A stretch of DNA of 33,080 bases. It comes from Pseudobdellovibrionaceae bacterium (GTDB lineage Bacteria; Bdellovibrionota; Bdellovibrionia; Bdellovibrionales; Bdellovibrionaceae). Below, piece after piece: positions 7,726 to 16,506 of this stretch. Location: assembly GCA_021731025.1 (NCBI GenBank), contig JAKFYD010000049.1:1-33080 (forward strand), read 5' to 3'. Each line of letters opens with the position of its first letter. Within the stretch, counting starts at the first letter, position 1. The translations under genes and the position numbers were made by a program. The notes below the pieces were generated by a model. That model saw nothing but the letters and a program-made list of their open reading frames with translations. It was not told the DNA's origin and did not search any database.

Positions 7726-8232
7726 ATGGCTGAAGAAAAAGCACAAGAGAAAAAGAAATCGTTGAATGTGGGCTTGATCCTTAAAATAGGATTTATTGTT
7801 CTGAATGTGGCCGTCACCGGTGGAGGAGGATATTTAGTTTATGCCTCGACTATCGGCTGGAATAGCCCCACGATTACCGAAGAAAGTTTAATGCGTGGTC
7901 TTGCGTCAGTGAAGGAGGAAGATTTAGCTCCTTTCATTTACACCATGGAAAAATTCACGGTGAACTTGGGTGGTGAACCTAAGCGCACAATCCGCGTCGA
8001 GGTCAGTCTAGAAATGCTCAGCAAAGATGGTTTTGAAGAGGTCATTAATACAGAGCACCGCGCTCAGGCTCGCGACAAAATCGTTCGTCTCCTCAATGAC
8101 AGTGGCTTTTCAGAATTAGAATCCATTCAGGGTAAGCTTTTTCTGAAAGACAAAATTGCTTACGAAGTGAATGCCATTTTGAAAAAGGGAATCGTAAAGA
8201 ACGTGTTTTTCAGTGATTTCGTAGTTCAATAA
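7726..8232 (+). CDS. fliL: FliL-family flagellar basal body protein
   Basis: This 168-residue protein has a short basic cytoplasmic tail, one membrane helix (about 17-40) and a periplasmic domain. FTVNLGG at the beginning of the domain and VFFSDFVVQ at the end match FliL, which rings the stator units and affects motor torque. GAGGG lies 4 nt before ATG 7726, with AAGG further up. No other flagellar gene is nearby, so this is an orphan copy that could serve the polar flagellum or another motor. The next gene begins 48 nt downstream on the same strand. The family assignment is good; which paralogue it is cannot be told. Confidence 0.85.
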   Translation: MAEEKAQEKKKSLNVGLILKIGFIVLNVAVTGGGGYLVYASTIGWNSPTITEESLMRGLASVKEEDLAPFIYTMEKFTVNLGGEPKRTIRVEVSLEMLSKDGFEEVINTEHRAQARDKIVRLLNDSGFSELESIQGKLFLKDKIAYEVNAILKKGIVKNVFFSDFVVQ

Positions 8233-8280
8233 GCTTGATCTTGCGACGAAGCCTTTTAAAATAGGATCAACGAGGTTTAT

Positions 8281-9669
8281 ATGCGCTCTTTGATCTTAAA
8301 GTATTTTTTAGGCTTCTTTATTTTTCACGCTGCCGGATTGAGTTCTTGGGCGCAAAACAAAGTGCCAAATGCGGTTCTTGCACCACAGGCTTCCGGCAAT
8401 GCTCTAAAAATTAATTTAAATGTTGTTAAGTACCAATTGAAAAATGGACTTACAGTTTTACTGCATGTGGATTCCAGTGTACCCATGATCAGTTTTCACA
8501 CGTGGTACAAAGTGGGCTCACGTGATGAAACGGAAGGGGCAACGGGAGCTGCTCATATGCTCGAGCATATGATGTTCAAGGGATCAAAAAAATATTCGAA
8601 TAAAGATTTTGATCGCATCCTTCATGAGAATGGAATAACTAACAACGCATTCACAACTTATGACTACACGGGATTTTACGAGAATTTGCCAAGTTCAAAA
8701 TTAGAGTTGATGATGCAATTGGAAGTGGACCGCATGTCAAATTTGCTTTTGCGTCCTGAAGATCTTCTCAGTGAAAGAGAAGTTGTTAAAGAGGAACGGC
8801 GTTGGCGCATTGACAACAATCCCATGGGATTACTGCGGGAGCTAGCCATGTCCACCGTTTTCCATCAGCATCCCTATCGATGGCCCGTCATTGGTACAAT
8901 GAAAGATATTTCTCAGTACGACATAGCGACCTTAAAAAAATTCCATGAAGTTTATTATGTGCCGAACAACGCCGTTCTGGTGCTGGCGGGAGATTTTAAA
9001 ATTAATGAAGCAAAAGCTCTGATCGATAAATATTATGGTCCTTTGCAAGCGCGACCTTTGCCTGAAAGAAATTATAAAAAGGAACCACCGCAAACAGTTC
9101 AGTACAATGCGAATCTCCGCCAAGACGTTCAAGGTTACAGCTTCACAGTGGCTTACCAATCTGTTCCTGCTTCAGATCCTGAAATGTACGCTTTGGATTT
9201 AGCAGCGCAAATATTGGGTTCAGGAAATTCAAGTCGTCTCTACAAGCGTTTAGTCTACACTAAAAAAATTGCGACCAGTGCTTACAGTTGGCATTCAAAT
9301 ATGATCGACCATGGCGTTTTCAGCATTGGAGTTAATTTGAAGCCAGGGATTGAAATGAAAGAGGCCTTAGATATTGCTTACAATGAGATTTACAAACTGC
9401 GTACGGCACCTGTGACGGCCAAAGAACTGCAAAAAGCAAAAACTCAGGCCATAAAATCTTTAGTTGATTCTTTGACCACCATAGATGGGAAAGCCCGAAT
9501 GTTAGCTTCCAGTGAAATTTCAACAGGTTCTTATGAAAATTTATTCACGGATTTAGAAAAATACAATCAGGTGACCGAACAGGATATTCTGAAAGTTTCA
9601 CAAAAATATTTTAATCAAACGCAAAGATCCATTGTTGTCTTAGAGCCAAAGAAAAAGGAAAGTTTATGA
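8281..9669 (+). CDS. M16 zinc peptidase, catalytic subunit
   Basis: This 462-residue protein has a signal peptide (about 1-24) and two pitrilysin-type halves. The inverted zinc motif H92-x-x-E95-H96 is complete, and a third ligand Glu is present in EVVKEERR (about 171-172). The length matches the small two-domain M16B class (processing-peptidase-like), which works as a dimer. GAGG stands 5 nt before ATG 8281. The stop overlaps the ATG of the next M16 gene (ATGA), so the two subunits are almost certainly made together. Probably periplasmic; the substrate is unknown. Confidence 0.93.
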   Translation: MRSLILKYFLGFFIFHAAGLSSWAQNKVPNAVLAPQASGNALKINLNVVKYQLKNGLTVLLHVDSSVPMISFHTWYKVGSRDETEGATGAAHMLEHMMFKGSKKYSNKDFDRILHENGITNNAFTTYDYTGFYENLPSSKLELMMQLEVDRMSNLLLRPEDLLSEREVVKEERRWRIDNNPMGLLRELAMSTVFHQHPYRWPVIGTMKDISQYDIATLKKFHEVYYVPNNAVLVLAGDFKINEAKALIDKYYGPLQARPLPERNYKKEPPQTVQYNANLRQDVQGYSFTVAYQSVPASDPEMYALDLAAQILGSGNSSRLYKRLVYTKKIATSAYSWHSNMIDHGVFSIGVNLKPGIEMKEALDIAYNEIYKLRTAPVTAKELQKAKTQAIKSLVDSLTTIDGKARMLASSEISTGSYENLFTDLEKYNQVTEQDILKVSQKYFNQTQRSIVVLEPKKKESL

Positions 9670-11078
9670 GATTCGGGATTGTATTTTTATTCCTCGTTGC
9701 TTGCTCTTCTCCCGTTAAGAAAGCAGCAGTTCCTGAAAACTCGGCCGTCGTTGTTGCCAAGCCGACGGTTGTCCCCGGAGCCATTCGCTTGAAGCCAGCT
9801 CGGGAAATCACACTTGATAATGGTTTAAAAATCATTTTTATTCGCGATCACAGTCTGCCTCGGGTCAGCATGATGCTTTTAGTGAGAGCGGGAATCCGTG
9901 AAGAAGCTGAAGAAAAAGGCGGAATTAATGCGCTGACCTCTCAGTTGCTTGAACAGGGAACAGCTAGTAAATCGTCTCCGCAGGTTGCAGATGCTTTCGC
10001 TGATCTTGGATCTGAATTTTCTGTTTCTCCGGGTGATGATGCGACGATGATTTCGGCAGATGCGTTATCGACATCTGCCGAAAACCTTCTGGGTTTGTTC
10101 TATGAAGTCATCAGTTCGCCTTCCTTCAAAGATGTCGAAATTAAAAGATTAAAAAGTCAGTTTGTGGCCTCGATGAAGAAACGTTTGGATAATCCCATGG
10201 CCATGGTTGAAGAAAACTTTCAAAACTTTCTATACGAAGGCCATCCTTATGAAAGAGCTCTTATCGGTGATGAGAAATCATTGGCGAAAATTAAAAAGCA
10301 AGACATCGTAAAACACTATCTGAACTGGTATCGTCCTAACAATTCGGCGTTGGCAGTGGTGGGTGCTTTTAATGAAGTCTTTGAGCGCAAAGTGATTGAA
10401 ACATTTAAGAAATGGCCACAGCGACCTTTGAAAAAAATTAATACTCCGCAGTTGGCGGACTTGACGGATTTCAAAATGAAAGTTGTTTCGAAATCGGGAT
10501 TGGCTCAAACTCAAATTCGTATTGGCCAGCGGGGAGTTCCTCGTCAGAACTCTGATTATTTAAAGTTGCGTGTTGCCAATGAAATTTTAGGTGGGGGATT
10601 TGTTTCTCGATTGAATCAAAAAATCAGAGATGATTTAGGCCTTACCTATTCAATCAGTTCATTTGTCGAAGCTCACTCGGATCGGGGCGCGATGGGAATT
10701 TCAACATTCACAAAGAATCAAAGCGTAGGGCAAACGATTTCTGAAGCTTTGAAGGTGTTAGAAGAATATGTCACCAAAGGCGTCAACGAAAATGAATTGC
10801 GAGCTGCTAAAAATCTTTTGATCGGCCAATTTCCCAAAAGTATTGAAACGGCAGATCGCCTTGCTTCGAATTATTTATTTTTAGATTTTTACGGAATACC
10901 ACGAACCTATTTAACAAATTACAATCGCAATGTTGAAGAGATCACTTTGAATGAAGTGAACGAAGTTATAAAAAAATACTACTCACCCCGAAATCTTCGA
11001 GTGGTGGTGTATGGCGATGACAAAGCTATTTCAGAGCAGCTGAAGGATTATTCTCCACAAATAATAAAGATTCATTAG
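9666..11078 (+). CDS. M16-like lipoprotein lacking the zinc motif
   Basis: This 470-residue protein starts with a lipoprotein signal ending LVAC (C13), so it should be membrane-anchored. It follows the M16 fold, but the catalytic motif position reads NALTS (about 88-92) where HxxEH would be, so it is predicted to be inactive. Known M16B pairs combine one catalytic and one inactive subunit that helps grip substrate, for example mitochondrial processing peptidase beta and alpha. The 4-nt overlap with the active gene supports this. The C-terminal half keeps the GGGFVSRLNQKIRDDLGLTYS type of substrate-binding loop. Confidence 0.92.
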   Translation: MRFGIVFLFLVACSSPVKKAAVPENSAVVVAKPTVVPGAIRLKPAREITLDNGLKIIFIRDHSLPRVSMMLLVRAGIREEAEEKGGINALTSQLLEQGTASKSSPQVADAFADLGSEFSVSPGDDATMISADALSTSAENLLGLFYEVISSPSFKDVEIKRLKSQFVASMKKRLDNPMAMVEENFQNFLYEGHPYERALIGDEKSLAKIKKQDIVKHYLNWYRPNNSALAVVGAFNEVFERKVIETFKKWPQRPLKKINTPQLADLTDFKMKVVSKSGLAQTQIRIGQRGVPRQNSDYLKLRVANEILGGGFVSRLNQKIRDDLGLTYSISSFVEAHSDRGAMGISTFTKNQSVGQTISEALKVLEEYVTKGVNENELRAAKNLLIGQFPKSIETADRLASNYLFLDFYGIPRTYLTNYNRNVEEITLNEVNEVIKKYYSPRNLRVVVYGDDKAISEQLKDYSPQIIKIH

Positions 11079-11127
11079 AGCTCGCGTAAAAGCTTAAAGC
11101 TCTGAGCTCTTAACTTAATTATTTTTT
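11077..11127 (+). terminator. Possible terminator between convergent genes
   Basis: AGAGCTC (11077-11083) and GAGCTCT (11104-11110) can pair around an inner AGCTT/AAGCT hairpin, and a T run follows at 11122-11127. The T run is about 12 nt from the stem, so termination strength is doubtful. Confidence 0.35.
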
Positions 11128-11823
11128 CTGTGAGCGATACAGGACGTAGATTCCGATGATGGCCAATAAGAAAGCTAAAGCGTAGTACAGAGTTTTATCT
11201 TTCTTTCGAGGTAAAGCCATTTCGGGGTAAGGCTCGTTTGGCAAAGCGATCTGTTCGCGAGGGAAGAGATAACCCCCTTTATCGCGAATCCCATCTGAGG
11301 GGCTGGAGCCCAAATTTTTAGCTGCGATGACGTTCAAGCTTTGTATCGCTCGAGAAAAATCGGCGCTGTAGCGAGCATAATCATCTTTGTAAGCACTGAA
11401 GGTTACTAAGACAGCGATGCGTTCTTTGATCGTTGCGAGATACCGAGTGAAATAATTTTGCACTTCGCTTTCCAGATGAAAGCCATCAATCCAAGTTTGG
11501 CCTTTGATTTGAACTTTTTCTGGCTTTTTGTAAGGCTTAGAAAAAATACCTCGGCCCCCGGGAAGTTTTAAAGAGATCGGGCTTTGCAAATGAGCTTCGT
11601 ACATCACCATGGTGTCGACGGGACCGACTTCTTTTGCGGTGAGGATAATGATAGCCTCTTTGGATTCCTTCGGATCATCGCTGCGGCAAACCCATTCGGT
11701 TTGCTCGAGGATGCACTTCCACTGATCAGGTATTTCAAAACTGATAAAGGCATTTCGCCATTCTTTAGTTTCGCCCAAGCTTGCAGAAAGGAAAATGAAA
11801 GAAATTAAAAATAATTTTTTCAT
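11119..11823 (-). CDS. Exported single-pass membrane protein, paralogue A
   Basis: This 234-residue protein has a signal peptide (about 1-17), a periplasmic domain (about 20-170), a variable Pro/Gly linker and a C-terminal membrane helix (about 212-229) ending in a basic tail. It is clearly a tandem duplicate of the next upstream gene; both share FEIPD-WKC-LEQTEWVCRS, YFTRYLATIKE-IAVLVTFSA-KD and an AIQSL segment. The two Cys of the first motif probably form a disulfide. The ATG directly follows the stop of the upstream copy with no gap, and no clear ribosome site precedes it, implying coupling. Function is unknown. Confidence 0.85.
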   Translation of the reverse strand: MKKLFLISFIFLSASLGETKEWRNAFISFEIPDQWKCILEQTEWVCRSDDPKESKEAIIILTAKEVGPVDTMVMYEAHLQSPISLKLPGGRGIFSKPYKKPEKVQIKGQTWIDGFHLESEVQNYFTRYLATIKERIAVLVTFSAYKDDYARYSADFSRAIQSLNVIAAKNLGSSPSDGIRDKGGYLFPREQIALPNEPYPEMALPRKKDKTLYYALAFLLAIIGIYVLYRSQKK

Positions 11824-12573
11824 TCAGCGTTTTTTAGCCTTAATAAAAATGTAAGCTCCTACGGCTAAAAGAATTAAGAGAAGACCAATCCACAGGCCAC
11901 CACCTTTTTTCTTCGGGGGAAGCTCGTTGGGTCCTGGTTCCGGGGGAAGAAGGCTTTGGCCAGGTCCAAAAAGAGGATCATTTTGTGATCTCATGCCTGT
12001 GCCGCCGGGACCACCGCCAGCAGCGATCAAACTTTTCGAGGCTATAACTCTTAAACTTTGGATGGCTTTGGTGAAGTCAGAACTGTATTTGGCGTATTCA
12101 TCTTTGTGGGCGCTGAAGGTCACCAAGACAGCAATGGATTCTTTGATTGTCGCCAAATATCTCGTGAAGTAATGAGGAACTTCACTTCCCAAATGAAAGC
12201 CATCCAGCCATCGTTGCGCTTGAATTTGAATGTACTCGGGCTTTTTATAAACTTTAGAAAGTTCGGTGCCCCCACTTCGTAAAGGAACCGTGATGGGATT
12301 GGACAAATGAGCTTCATATTTTGGAAAGCTATCCGTAGTGGGATCAGCTTCTTTTGCGGTTAATATAATCACGGCTTCTTTGGATTCTTTGGTGTCCTCA
12401 CTGCGACAAACCCATTCGGTTTGTTCCAAAACACACTTCCATCGATCGGGGATTTCGAAGTTTAGGTAAGCATTGGCCCAGACTTTAGCCTGGACATTCT
12501 GGCAAAATAGGCCGTTTAATAAAAAAACGGACACGATGTAGAGCCAGAGTTGATAATTTTTGAAAATGTTCAT
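11824..12573 (-). CDS. Exported single-pass membrane protein, paralogue B
   Basis: This is the upstream member of the tandem pair: about 249 residues with a signal peptide (to about residue 29), the shared periplasmic domain with conserved WKC and WVC cysteines, a Gly/Pro-rich linker (about 190-215) and a C-terminal membrane helix followed by KAKKR. ATG 12573 is preferred over the TTG six bases earlier because GAGG lies 6 nt before it. The linker is the most divergent part between the copies, while the folded domain and anchor are conserved. The topology places the domain outside the inner membrane. Function is unknown. Confidence 0.85.
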   Translation of the reverse strand: MNIFKNYQLWLYIVSVFLLNGLFCQNVQAKVWANAYLNFEIPDRWKCVLEQTEWVCRSEDTKESKEAVIILTAKEADPTTDSFPKYEAHLSNPITVPLRSGGTELSKVYKKPEYIQIQAQRWLDGFHLGSEVPHYFTRYLATIKESIAVLVTFSAHKDEYAKYSSDFTKAIQSLRVIASKSLIAAGGGPGGTGMRSQNDPLFGPGQSLLPPEPGPNELPPKKKGGGLWIGLLLILLAVGAYIFIKAKKR

Positions 12574-12645
12574 ACCCAACCTCGTTGTCTAATTCTAATT
12601 TAGTCTAAGGACTTTTGCATTCCTTCACAAGGAGGAAGATGAATC

Positions 12646-13554
12646 GTGATTAATTTGTATCAGTTAACTACTTTTGTGACCGTTATCGGTGAAGGCAGCA
12701 TGACCGCTGCTGCTGATAAACTTTTTCTTACTCAGCCGGCTGTCAGTCAGCAGATCCGAAATCTTGAAGAAGATTTAGGAGTCGAACTTCTAGTGCGAGG
12801 AGTCAGGCAGATCAAAGCGACTCCTCAAGGAGAAGTGCTGTACGAACATGCTCGCCGAATTCTGCAGCTGTCCCAACAGGCCGAGATCGCCATTAAGTCG
12901 ATGGGTGCCGAATTAAAAGGTGAAGTTCGCATCGGAACTTTGAATTCTTTGGGCCTTCACTTGATGAGCCCCATTGTCAGCCGATTGCTTCGTCATAATC
13001 CTGATTTGATGATTAAAGTGGATTATGCCAAAGGTGAAGAGCTTATCCGAAATTTTAAAAGCGGTGTGATTGATATTTTAATTCTCCCGGAAATTGAAAA
13101 GGAATTTTCGACTCCATTAGGAGCGGGCGTAGAATCGAAATTTCTGAATAAAGAAGAAATGTGGCTCGTGGGTTCGGGAAAAGAAACCGAAATTCCTCAG
13201 CAGATCAATTTGCCGGAATTGAAAATGTTTCCGATCGTAAACTTTGTCGATGAGTATCCCAACTTTCATCGCGATCTTGCTTCAAGAATTAAGAGCAACA
13301 GTGTCGCAGTGAATGTTATTTTTGAATCGTCCAACGTGGGAACTTTAAAGCGAGTTATCGAATCAGGATTAGGCTGGGGATTTTTACCAGCTCACTCGAT
13401 TAAGAAACAAGTTCGTTCCGGTCGTTTGTTGCGAACTCATATTCGTGAATTTCAGTATGAAATGGATTTAATGTTTTATTATCACAGCGATTCGGATAAA
13501 AAAGTTTTGTCTGAGGCGATTTACCAATCGTTGGCTGTGCAGGAGAAGACTTAA
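12646..13554 (+). CDS. LysR-family transcriptional regulator
   Basis: This 302-residue protein has an N-terminal winged helix (about 1-60, with AAADKLFLTQPAVSQQIRNLE) and a periplasmic-binding-like effector domain (about 90-295). Such regulators usually bind as tetramers and respond to a small ligand. GTG 12646 is the start: GGAGG lies about 10 nt upstream and the nearby ATG at 12639 is closed after four codons. It is divergent from the tandem membrane proteins with a 72-nt gap, so it could regulate them and itself. Its stop overlaps the stop of ppsR on the other strand through TTAA. Confidence 0.93.
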   Translation: MINLYQLTTFVTVIGEGSMTAAADKLFLTQPAVSQQIRNLEEDLGVELLVRGVRQIKATPQGEVLYEHARRILQLSQQAEIAIKSMGAELKGEVRIGTLNSLGLHLMSPIVSRLLRHNPDLMIKVDYAKGEELIRNFKSGVIDILILPEIEKEFSTPLGAGVESKFLNKEEMWLVGSGKETEIPQQINLPELKMFPIVNFVDEYPNFHRDLASRIKSNSVAVNVIFESSNVGTLKRVIESGLGWGFLPAHSIKKQVRSGRLLRTHIREFQYEMDLMFYYHSDSDKKVLSEAIYQSLAVQEKT

Positions 13555-14405
13555 AACAACACCGACTCCGGCAATCCCAATCGTGCCGCAATCACCCGCA
13601 CGATTTCGCCGGCCGTTTCTTCCAAGGCTCGTTCGGTAACATTAAAGATGGGCCAGCGGCGGTTTTGTTTGAAGATCTTTTCTGAGTATTCGATTTCGCG
13701 AATGATATGGGAAAGGGAAGCGTACTCGCCGCCGGGATCTTGGCCGAATTTTTCTAAACGGTTTTTGCGGATTCGTTGCAAGGAATCGATATCAATAGCA
13801 AGGCCCACGATACGACGTTGATCGACTTTAAAAAGTTCCTCGGGCAAAGGTGTGTCCAAAACCATAGGGACGTTGGCGACCTTCCAGCCTTTGTGACTTA
13901 GAAAAACAGACAGAGGAGTTTTGCTGGTGCGACTGATGCCGACCAAAATAATATCGGCTTTATCGAGATCGGCTAAGGTTTTACCGTCATCATGCTTAAC
14001 GGTGTACTCGATAGCTTCGATGCGTTTGAAATAACTTTCATCGACCGCGCGTAAAAGACCAACATGTGCAGCAGAAGCAGAGCCAAAGTAAATATCCAGT
14101 GTCGCCAATAAAGGCCCCAACAAATCAATGGTGGGAATTCCTCGCTCGGTCGCCATCTCGCGAATTTTATTTCGTAAACTTTGTGAGGCCACCGTGAAAA
14201 CAATCAAGCCTCTCCGTTCAGAACATTCTTCAATTAAGCTCTCAGCTTGCAATTCCGTACGAATGTTTTTACAGCGAATGATATTGATATCTTTGTTCGA
14301 GTACTGCACCAAAGCCGCACGAATCATTGTAGCTGCAGTTTCTCCGGTGCCATCCGAAATAATGTAGATGGTGAAATGTTGAGAATCTGATCCTGTCTCG
14401 GTCAT
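13551..14405 (-). CDS. ppsR: PEP synthase regulatory kinase/pyrophosphorylase
   Basis: This 284-residue protein belongs to the DUF299 family. SDGTGETA (17-24) and the P-loop-like GISRTSKTPLS (156-166) are family hallmarks. Known members inactivate phosphoenolpyruvate synthase or pyruvate phosphate dikinase by ADP-dependent phosphorylation of a Thr and reverse this by a phosphorolysis reaction. It would set the switch between glycolysis and gluconeogenesis. It is the last gene of a tight minus-strand operon, with a 4-nt start overlap (ATGA) with the preceding gene. The target dikinase or synthase is not in this window, so which substrate it regulates is open. Confidence 0.92.
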   Translation of the reverse strand: MTETGSDSQHFTIYIISDGTGETAATMIRAALVQYSNKDINIIRCKNIRTELQAESLIEECSERRGLIVFTVASQSLRNKIREMATERGIPTIDLLGPLLATLDIYFGSASAAHVGLLRAVDESYFKRIEAIEYTVKHDDGKTLADLDKADIILVGISRTSKTPLSVFLSHKGWKVANVPMVLDTPLPEELFKVDQRRIVGLAIDIDSLQRIRKNRLEKFGQDPGGEYASLSHIIREIEYSEKIFKQNRRWPIFNVTERALEETAGEIVRVIAARLGLPESVLF

Positions 14406-14959
14406 ACCTTCAAAATTTCATGATAAATTTTTTCGAAGTGCAACTTCAACCAAGGCTCTGCAAAGCGCGAGAAAACCACAAAAGAATACTGACTGTCCAA
14501 TTGGATTAAAAAACTGGTCAATTTTTCCTGCTTGATCCAGGGGTAAAGAAACAAATCTTTCCACAAATCATCGTTGTGCGAGCGAAGGACACGGGAAGGC
14601 CCAACTTGGGGCAATTGAATCTGATTTTTTTCCGAGATTGTTTTGAACTGCCCATACAAGAAGATAACGATGGCCTGGCTTGGTCCCGGAGTCGGAGTTT
14701 TATTTTCGGGATTTAAACAAAGCATACCGACTTCGAAGAAGGAACTTAAGCGCGAAAAAACAATCAAGGCTCTTTCATCTTCGTCGTTAGGAAGTTCAAC
14801 AGAGAGTCCGCGAATTAAGCCTTCATCCGTAGAAACTGTGAAATTCAATTTTTGCTTGCGAATTTCGGCGTCGGAAGAATCTAAATCCTCTTGGAGAAGA
14901 TTTTCAATTTTAGTTTGTAGTTTTTGAAAGTGATTTGAAATTTTTGGCCAATTAAGCAT
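14402..14959 (-). CDS. Unknown cytoplasmic protein in nrdR-nusB operon
   Basis: This 185-residue protein has no signal peptide or membrane segment. The N-terminus (about 1-30) looks like an amphipathic or coiled helix, followed by an alternating strand-like part with FTVSTDEGLIRGLSVELPNDEDERA and a C-terminal aromatic-rich helix. I do not recognise the family. It overlaps the genes on both sides (TAATG before, ATGA after), so it is translated as part of the nrdR-nusB-ppsR unit. The context suggests a housekeeping or adaptor role rather than an accessory one, but this is inference. Confidence 0.75.
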   Translation of the reverse strand: MLNWPKISNHFQKLQTKIENLLQEDLDSSDAEIRKQKLNFTVSTDEGLIRGLSVELPNDEDERALIVFSRLSSFFEVGMLCLNPENKTPTPGPSQAIVIFLYGQFKTISEKNQIQLPQVGPSRVLRSHNDDLWKDLFLYPWIKQEKLTSFLIQLDSQYSFVVFSRFAEPWLKLHFEKIYHEILKV

Positions 14960-15441
14960 TACTCATTTGAACGAGTTTTAGTCTGGGAATCAAGCACTAG
15001 AGTTAAATCTTCCGAAGCGCTTAACAAATTCCAGGACTCGACGAAAGAATTGGCCACGACTCCGACAGGAAGGAAAACTCTTAAGCTGGGTTCGTTCAGT
15101 TTTGTCCACATTTGATAAAGATACTTCACCCACTGGCGAAAATTTTTTGATCCTGGCACCACAACCACCCATTTGTTAGGCAACTGCCTTCGAGAACTGA
15201 TCATCAAGGGAGTAGTCTCTGCCGAGGTGCTAAAATCTTCCATAGAAAGTTCACAAGCAGTCAGAGTCGTGCGAATTTCCTCTGAAAATGCCAGAGGAGG
15301 CCGCTGAGAATTTTTCTGAATCTGAAAGTTAAGATGCCAATCCACTTTTTGGGTCCACCGAGATTCTTCGAGCTCGGCAAAAATCCACAGATCAGATCCA
15401 GGATTGTAAGCGTTCGCCGGGGACAACACACTGATGGGCAT
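14959..15441 (-). CDS. Unknown cytoplasmic protein downstream of nusB
   Basis: This 160-residue protein has no signal peptide. VVVVPGSKNFRQWVKYLYQMW (split here as a strand then a helix) and LRVFLPVGVVANSF suggest an alpha/beta fold. I do not recognise a family. Its start overlaps the nusB stop by one base (TAATG) and its stop overlaps the next start the same way. This tight packing implies co-translation with the next unknown gene, so the two products may work together. Nothing in the sequence gives a catalytic motif. Confidence 0.72.
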   Translation of the reverse strand: MPISVLSPANAYNPGSDLWIFAELEESRWTQKVDWHLNFQIQKNSQRPPLAFSEEIRTTLTACELSMEDFSTSAETTPLMISSRRQLPNKWVVVVPGSKNFRQWVKYLYQMWTKLNEPSLRVFLPVGVVANSFVESWNLLSASEDLTLVLDSQTKTRSNE

Positions 15442-15833
15442 TAAGACTTACTCACTTGATCAAGCACTCCATTGATAAAGCTGGATGAGTCTTCGGTGCT
15501 GAATTTTTTTGCGATTTCAACGGCTTCGTTGATGGCCATGTGAGGCTTTAGAATTTCATCGGCAAATTTCATTTCGTAAACGGCCAGGCGAAGAATGTTG
15601 CGATCCACTGTTGCCATCCGATCAATCTTCCAGTGACGAGCAGAGGCTTGAATAATAGTATCAATTTTTTCTTTATGAGCTTGCACGCCCTCGGTCAAAA
15701 CCGCGGCATATTTTAAACTGTCATCGTTGACACTGCCATCATAGACATCCAAAAAAGAGGAAATAGATATTTGCGGGGCAAACTCGGATTGAAAAAGAAT
15801 TTGTAAAGCAATTTCGCGGGCAAGTCGTCTCAT
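15441..15833 (-). CDS. nusB: Transcription antitermination factor NusB
   Basis: This 130-residue all-helical protein shows the NusB signatures: RRLAREIALQILFQ at the N-terminus, DRNILRLAVYEM in the middle, and INEAVEIAKKFSTEDSSSFINGVLD near the end. NusB pairs with NusE (S10) to bind boxA RNA in rRNA antitermination. The open frame extends 33 codons upstream into nrdR, but ATG 15833 is chosen because MRRLAREIAL is the normal start and the nrdR stop is only 5 nt before it. Length matches the family. Confidence 0.94.
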   Translation of the reverse strand: MRRLAREIALQILFQSEFAPQISISSFLDVYDGSVNDDSLKYAAVLTEGVQAHKEKIDTIIQASARHWKIDRMATVDRNILRLAVYEMKFADEILKPHMAINEAVEIAKKFSTEDSSSFINGVLDQVSKS

Positions 15834-15838
15834 AGAAC

Positions 15839-16375
15839 TCACTGATTTTTTTCGGTTGAAGGATGTGCGGGCTGAGGAGTGTTCACAATAGGTAAAGTCA
15901 ACTGAGGGCTGGTGTCTACTTGATCCATCCATTCATCTTCTTCGAGCGTTTCGACAAACTCTTGGACATCTTTGAAGGTGCGGTAAACACTGGCGAAGCG
16001 AACATAGGCGACATCATCCAGCTGTTTGAGTTCGGCCATCACTTTACGACCAAGAAGTCGAGCAGCCACTTCGTTTTCTCCACGATTGATCAGCCAAGAC
16101 GAAATTTTTTCGACAACATTTTCAAGCTGACTGAGGCTGACTGGGCGTTTCTGACAAGCGGCTTGAAGGCCTTTGAAGATTTTTTCTTTACTGAAGGGCT
16201 CCCGACGCCCATCTTTTTTAACAATCATCGGGAAGTTCACCATCAGAGTTTCCAGGGTCGTGAAGCGAGCTTTGCACTCCAGACATTCGCGACGACGACG
16301 AATAGAGCCTTCTTTTTGTACTCTTGTGTCGAGAACACGGTCGTCATTATGTCCACAAAAAGGGCATTTCATCAT
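15839..16375 (-). CDS. nrdR: Transcriptional repressor NrdR
   Basis: This 178-residue protein has an N-terminal zinc ribbon (C4, C7, C31, C34) and an ATP-cone domain (about 50-140, with VKKDGRREPFSKEKI). NrdR senses ATP/dATP and represses ribonucleotide reductase genes. Residues after about 150 form an acidic, Pro-rich tail longer than in most NrdR proteins. Two adjacent ATG codons exist (MMKCPFC); the second, at 16372, fits the usual family start and has GGTGGTG at a better distance. It begins the operon nrdR-nusB-two unknowns-ppsR. NrdR boxes were not found in this window. Confidence 0.94.
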   Translation of the reverse strand: MMKCPFCGHNDDRVLDTRVQKEGSIRRRRECLECKARFTTLETLMVNFPMIVKKDGRREPFSKEKIFKGLQAACQKRPVSLSQLENVVEKISSWLINRGENEVAARLLGRKVMAELKQLDDVAYVRFASVYRTFKDVQEFVETLEEDEWMDQVDTSPQLTLPIVNTPQPAHPSTEKNQ

Positions 16376-16506
16376 TCACCACCAAATTCGGCCTAACTGT
16401 ACGGAACTCCCAGAGAGATCGTCAACTTATGCAGGGGGTGATGCGTTGCAAAAGAAGGCATTTGCTGTCTGTGAAGGGCTCTGGTTAAATTTAACCAGGA
16501 GAATCT

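Noticed and set aside
15920-16396. Plus-strand ORF of 158 codons across nrdR
   Set aside because: It lies opposite the well-supported nrdR gene, has no ribosome site and no recognisable features.
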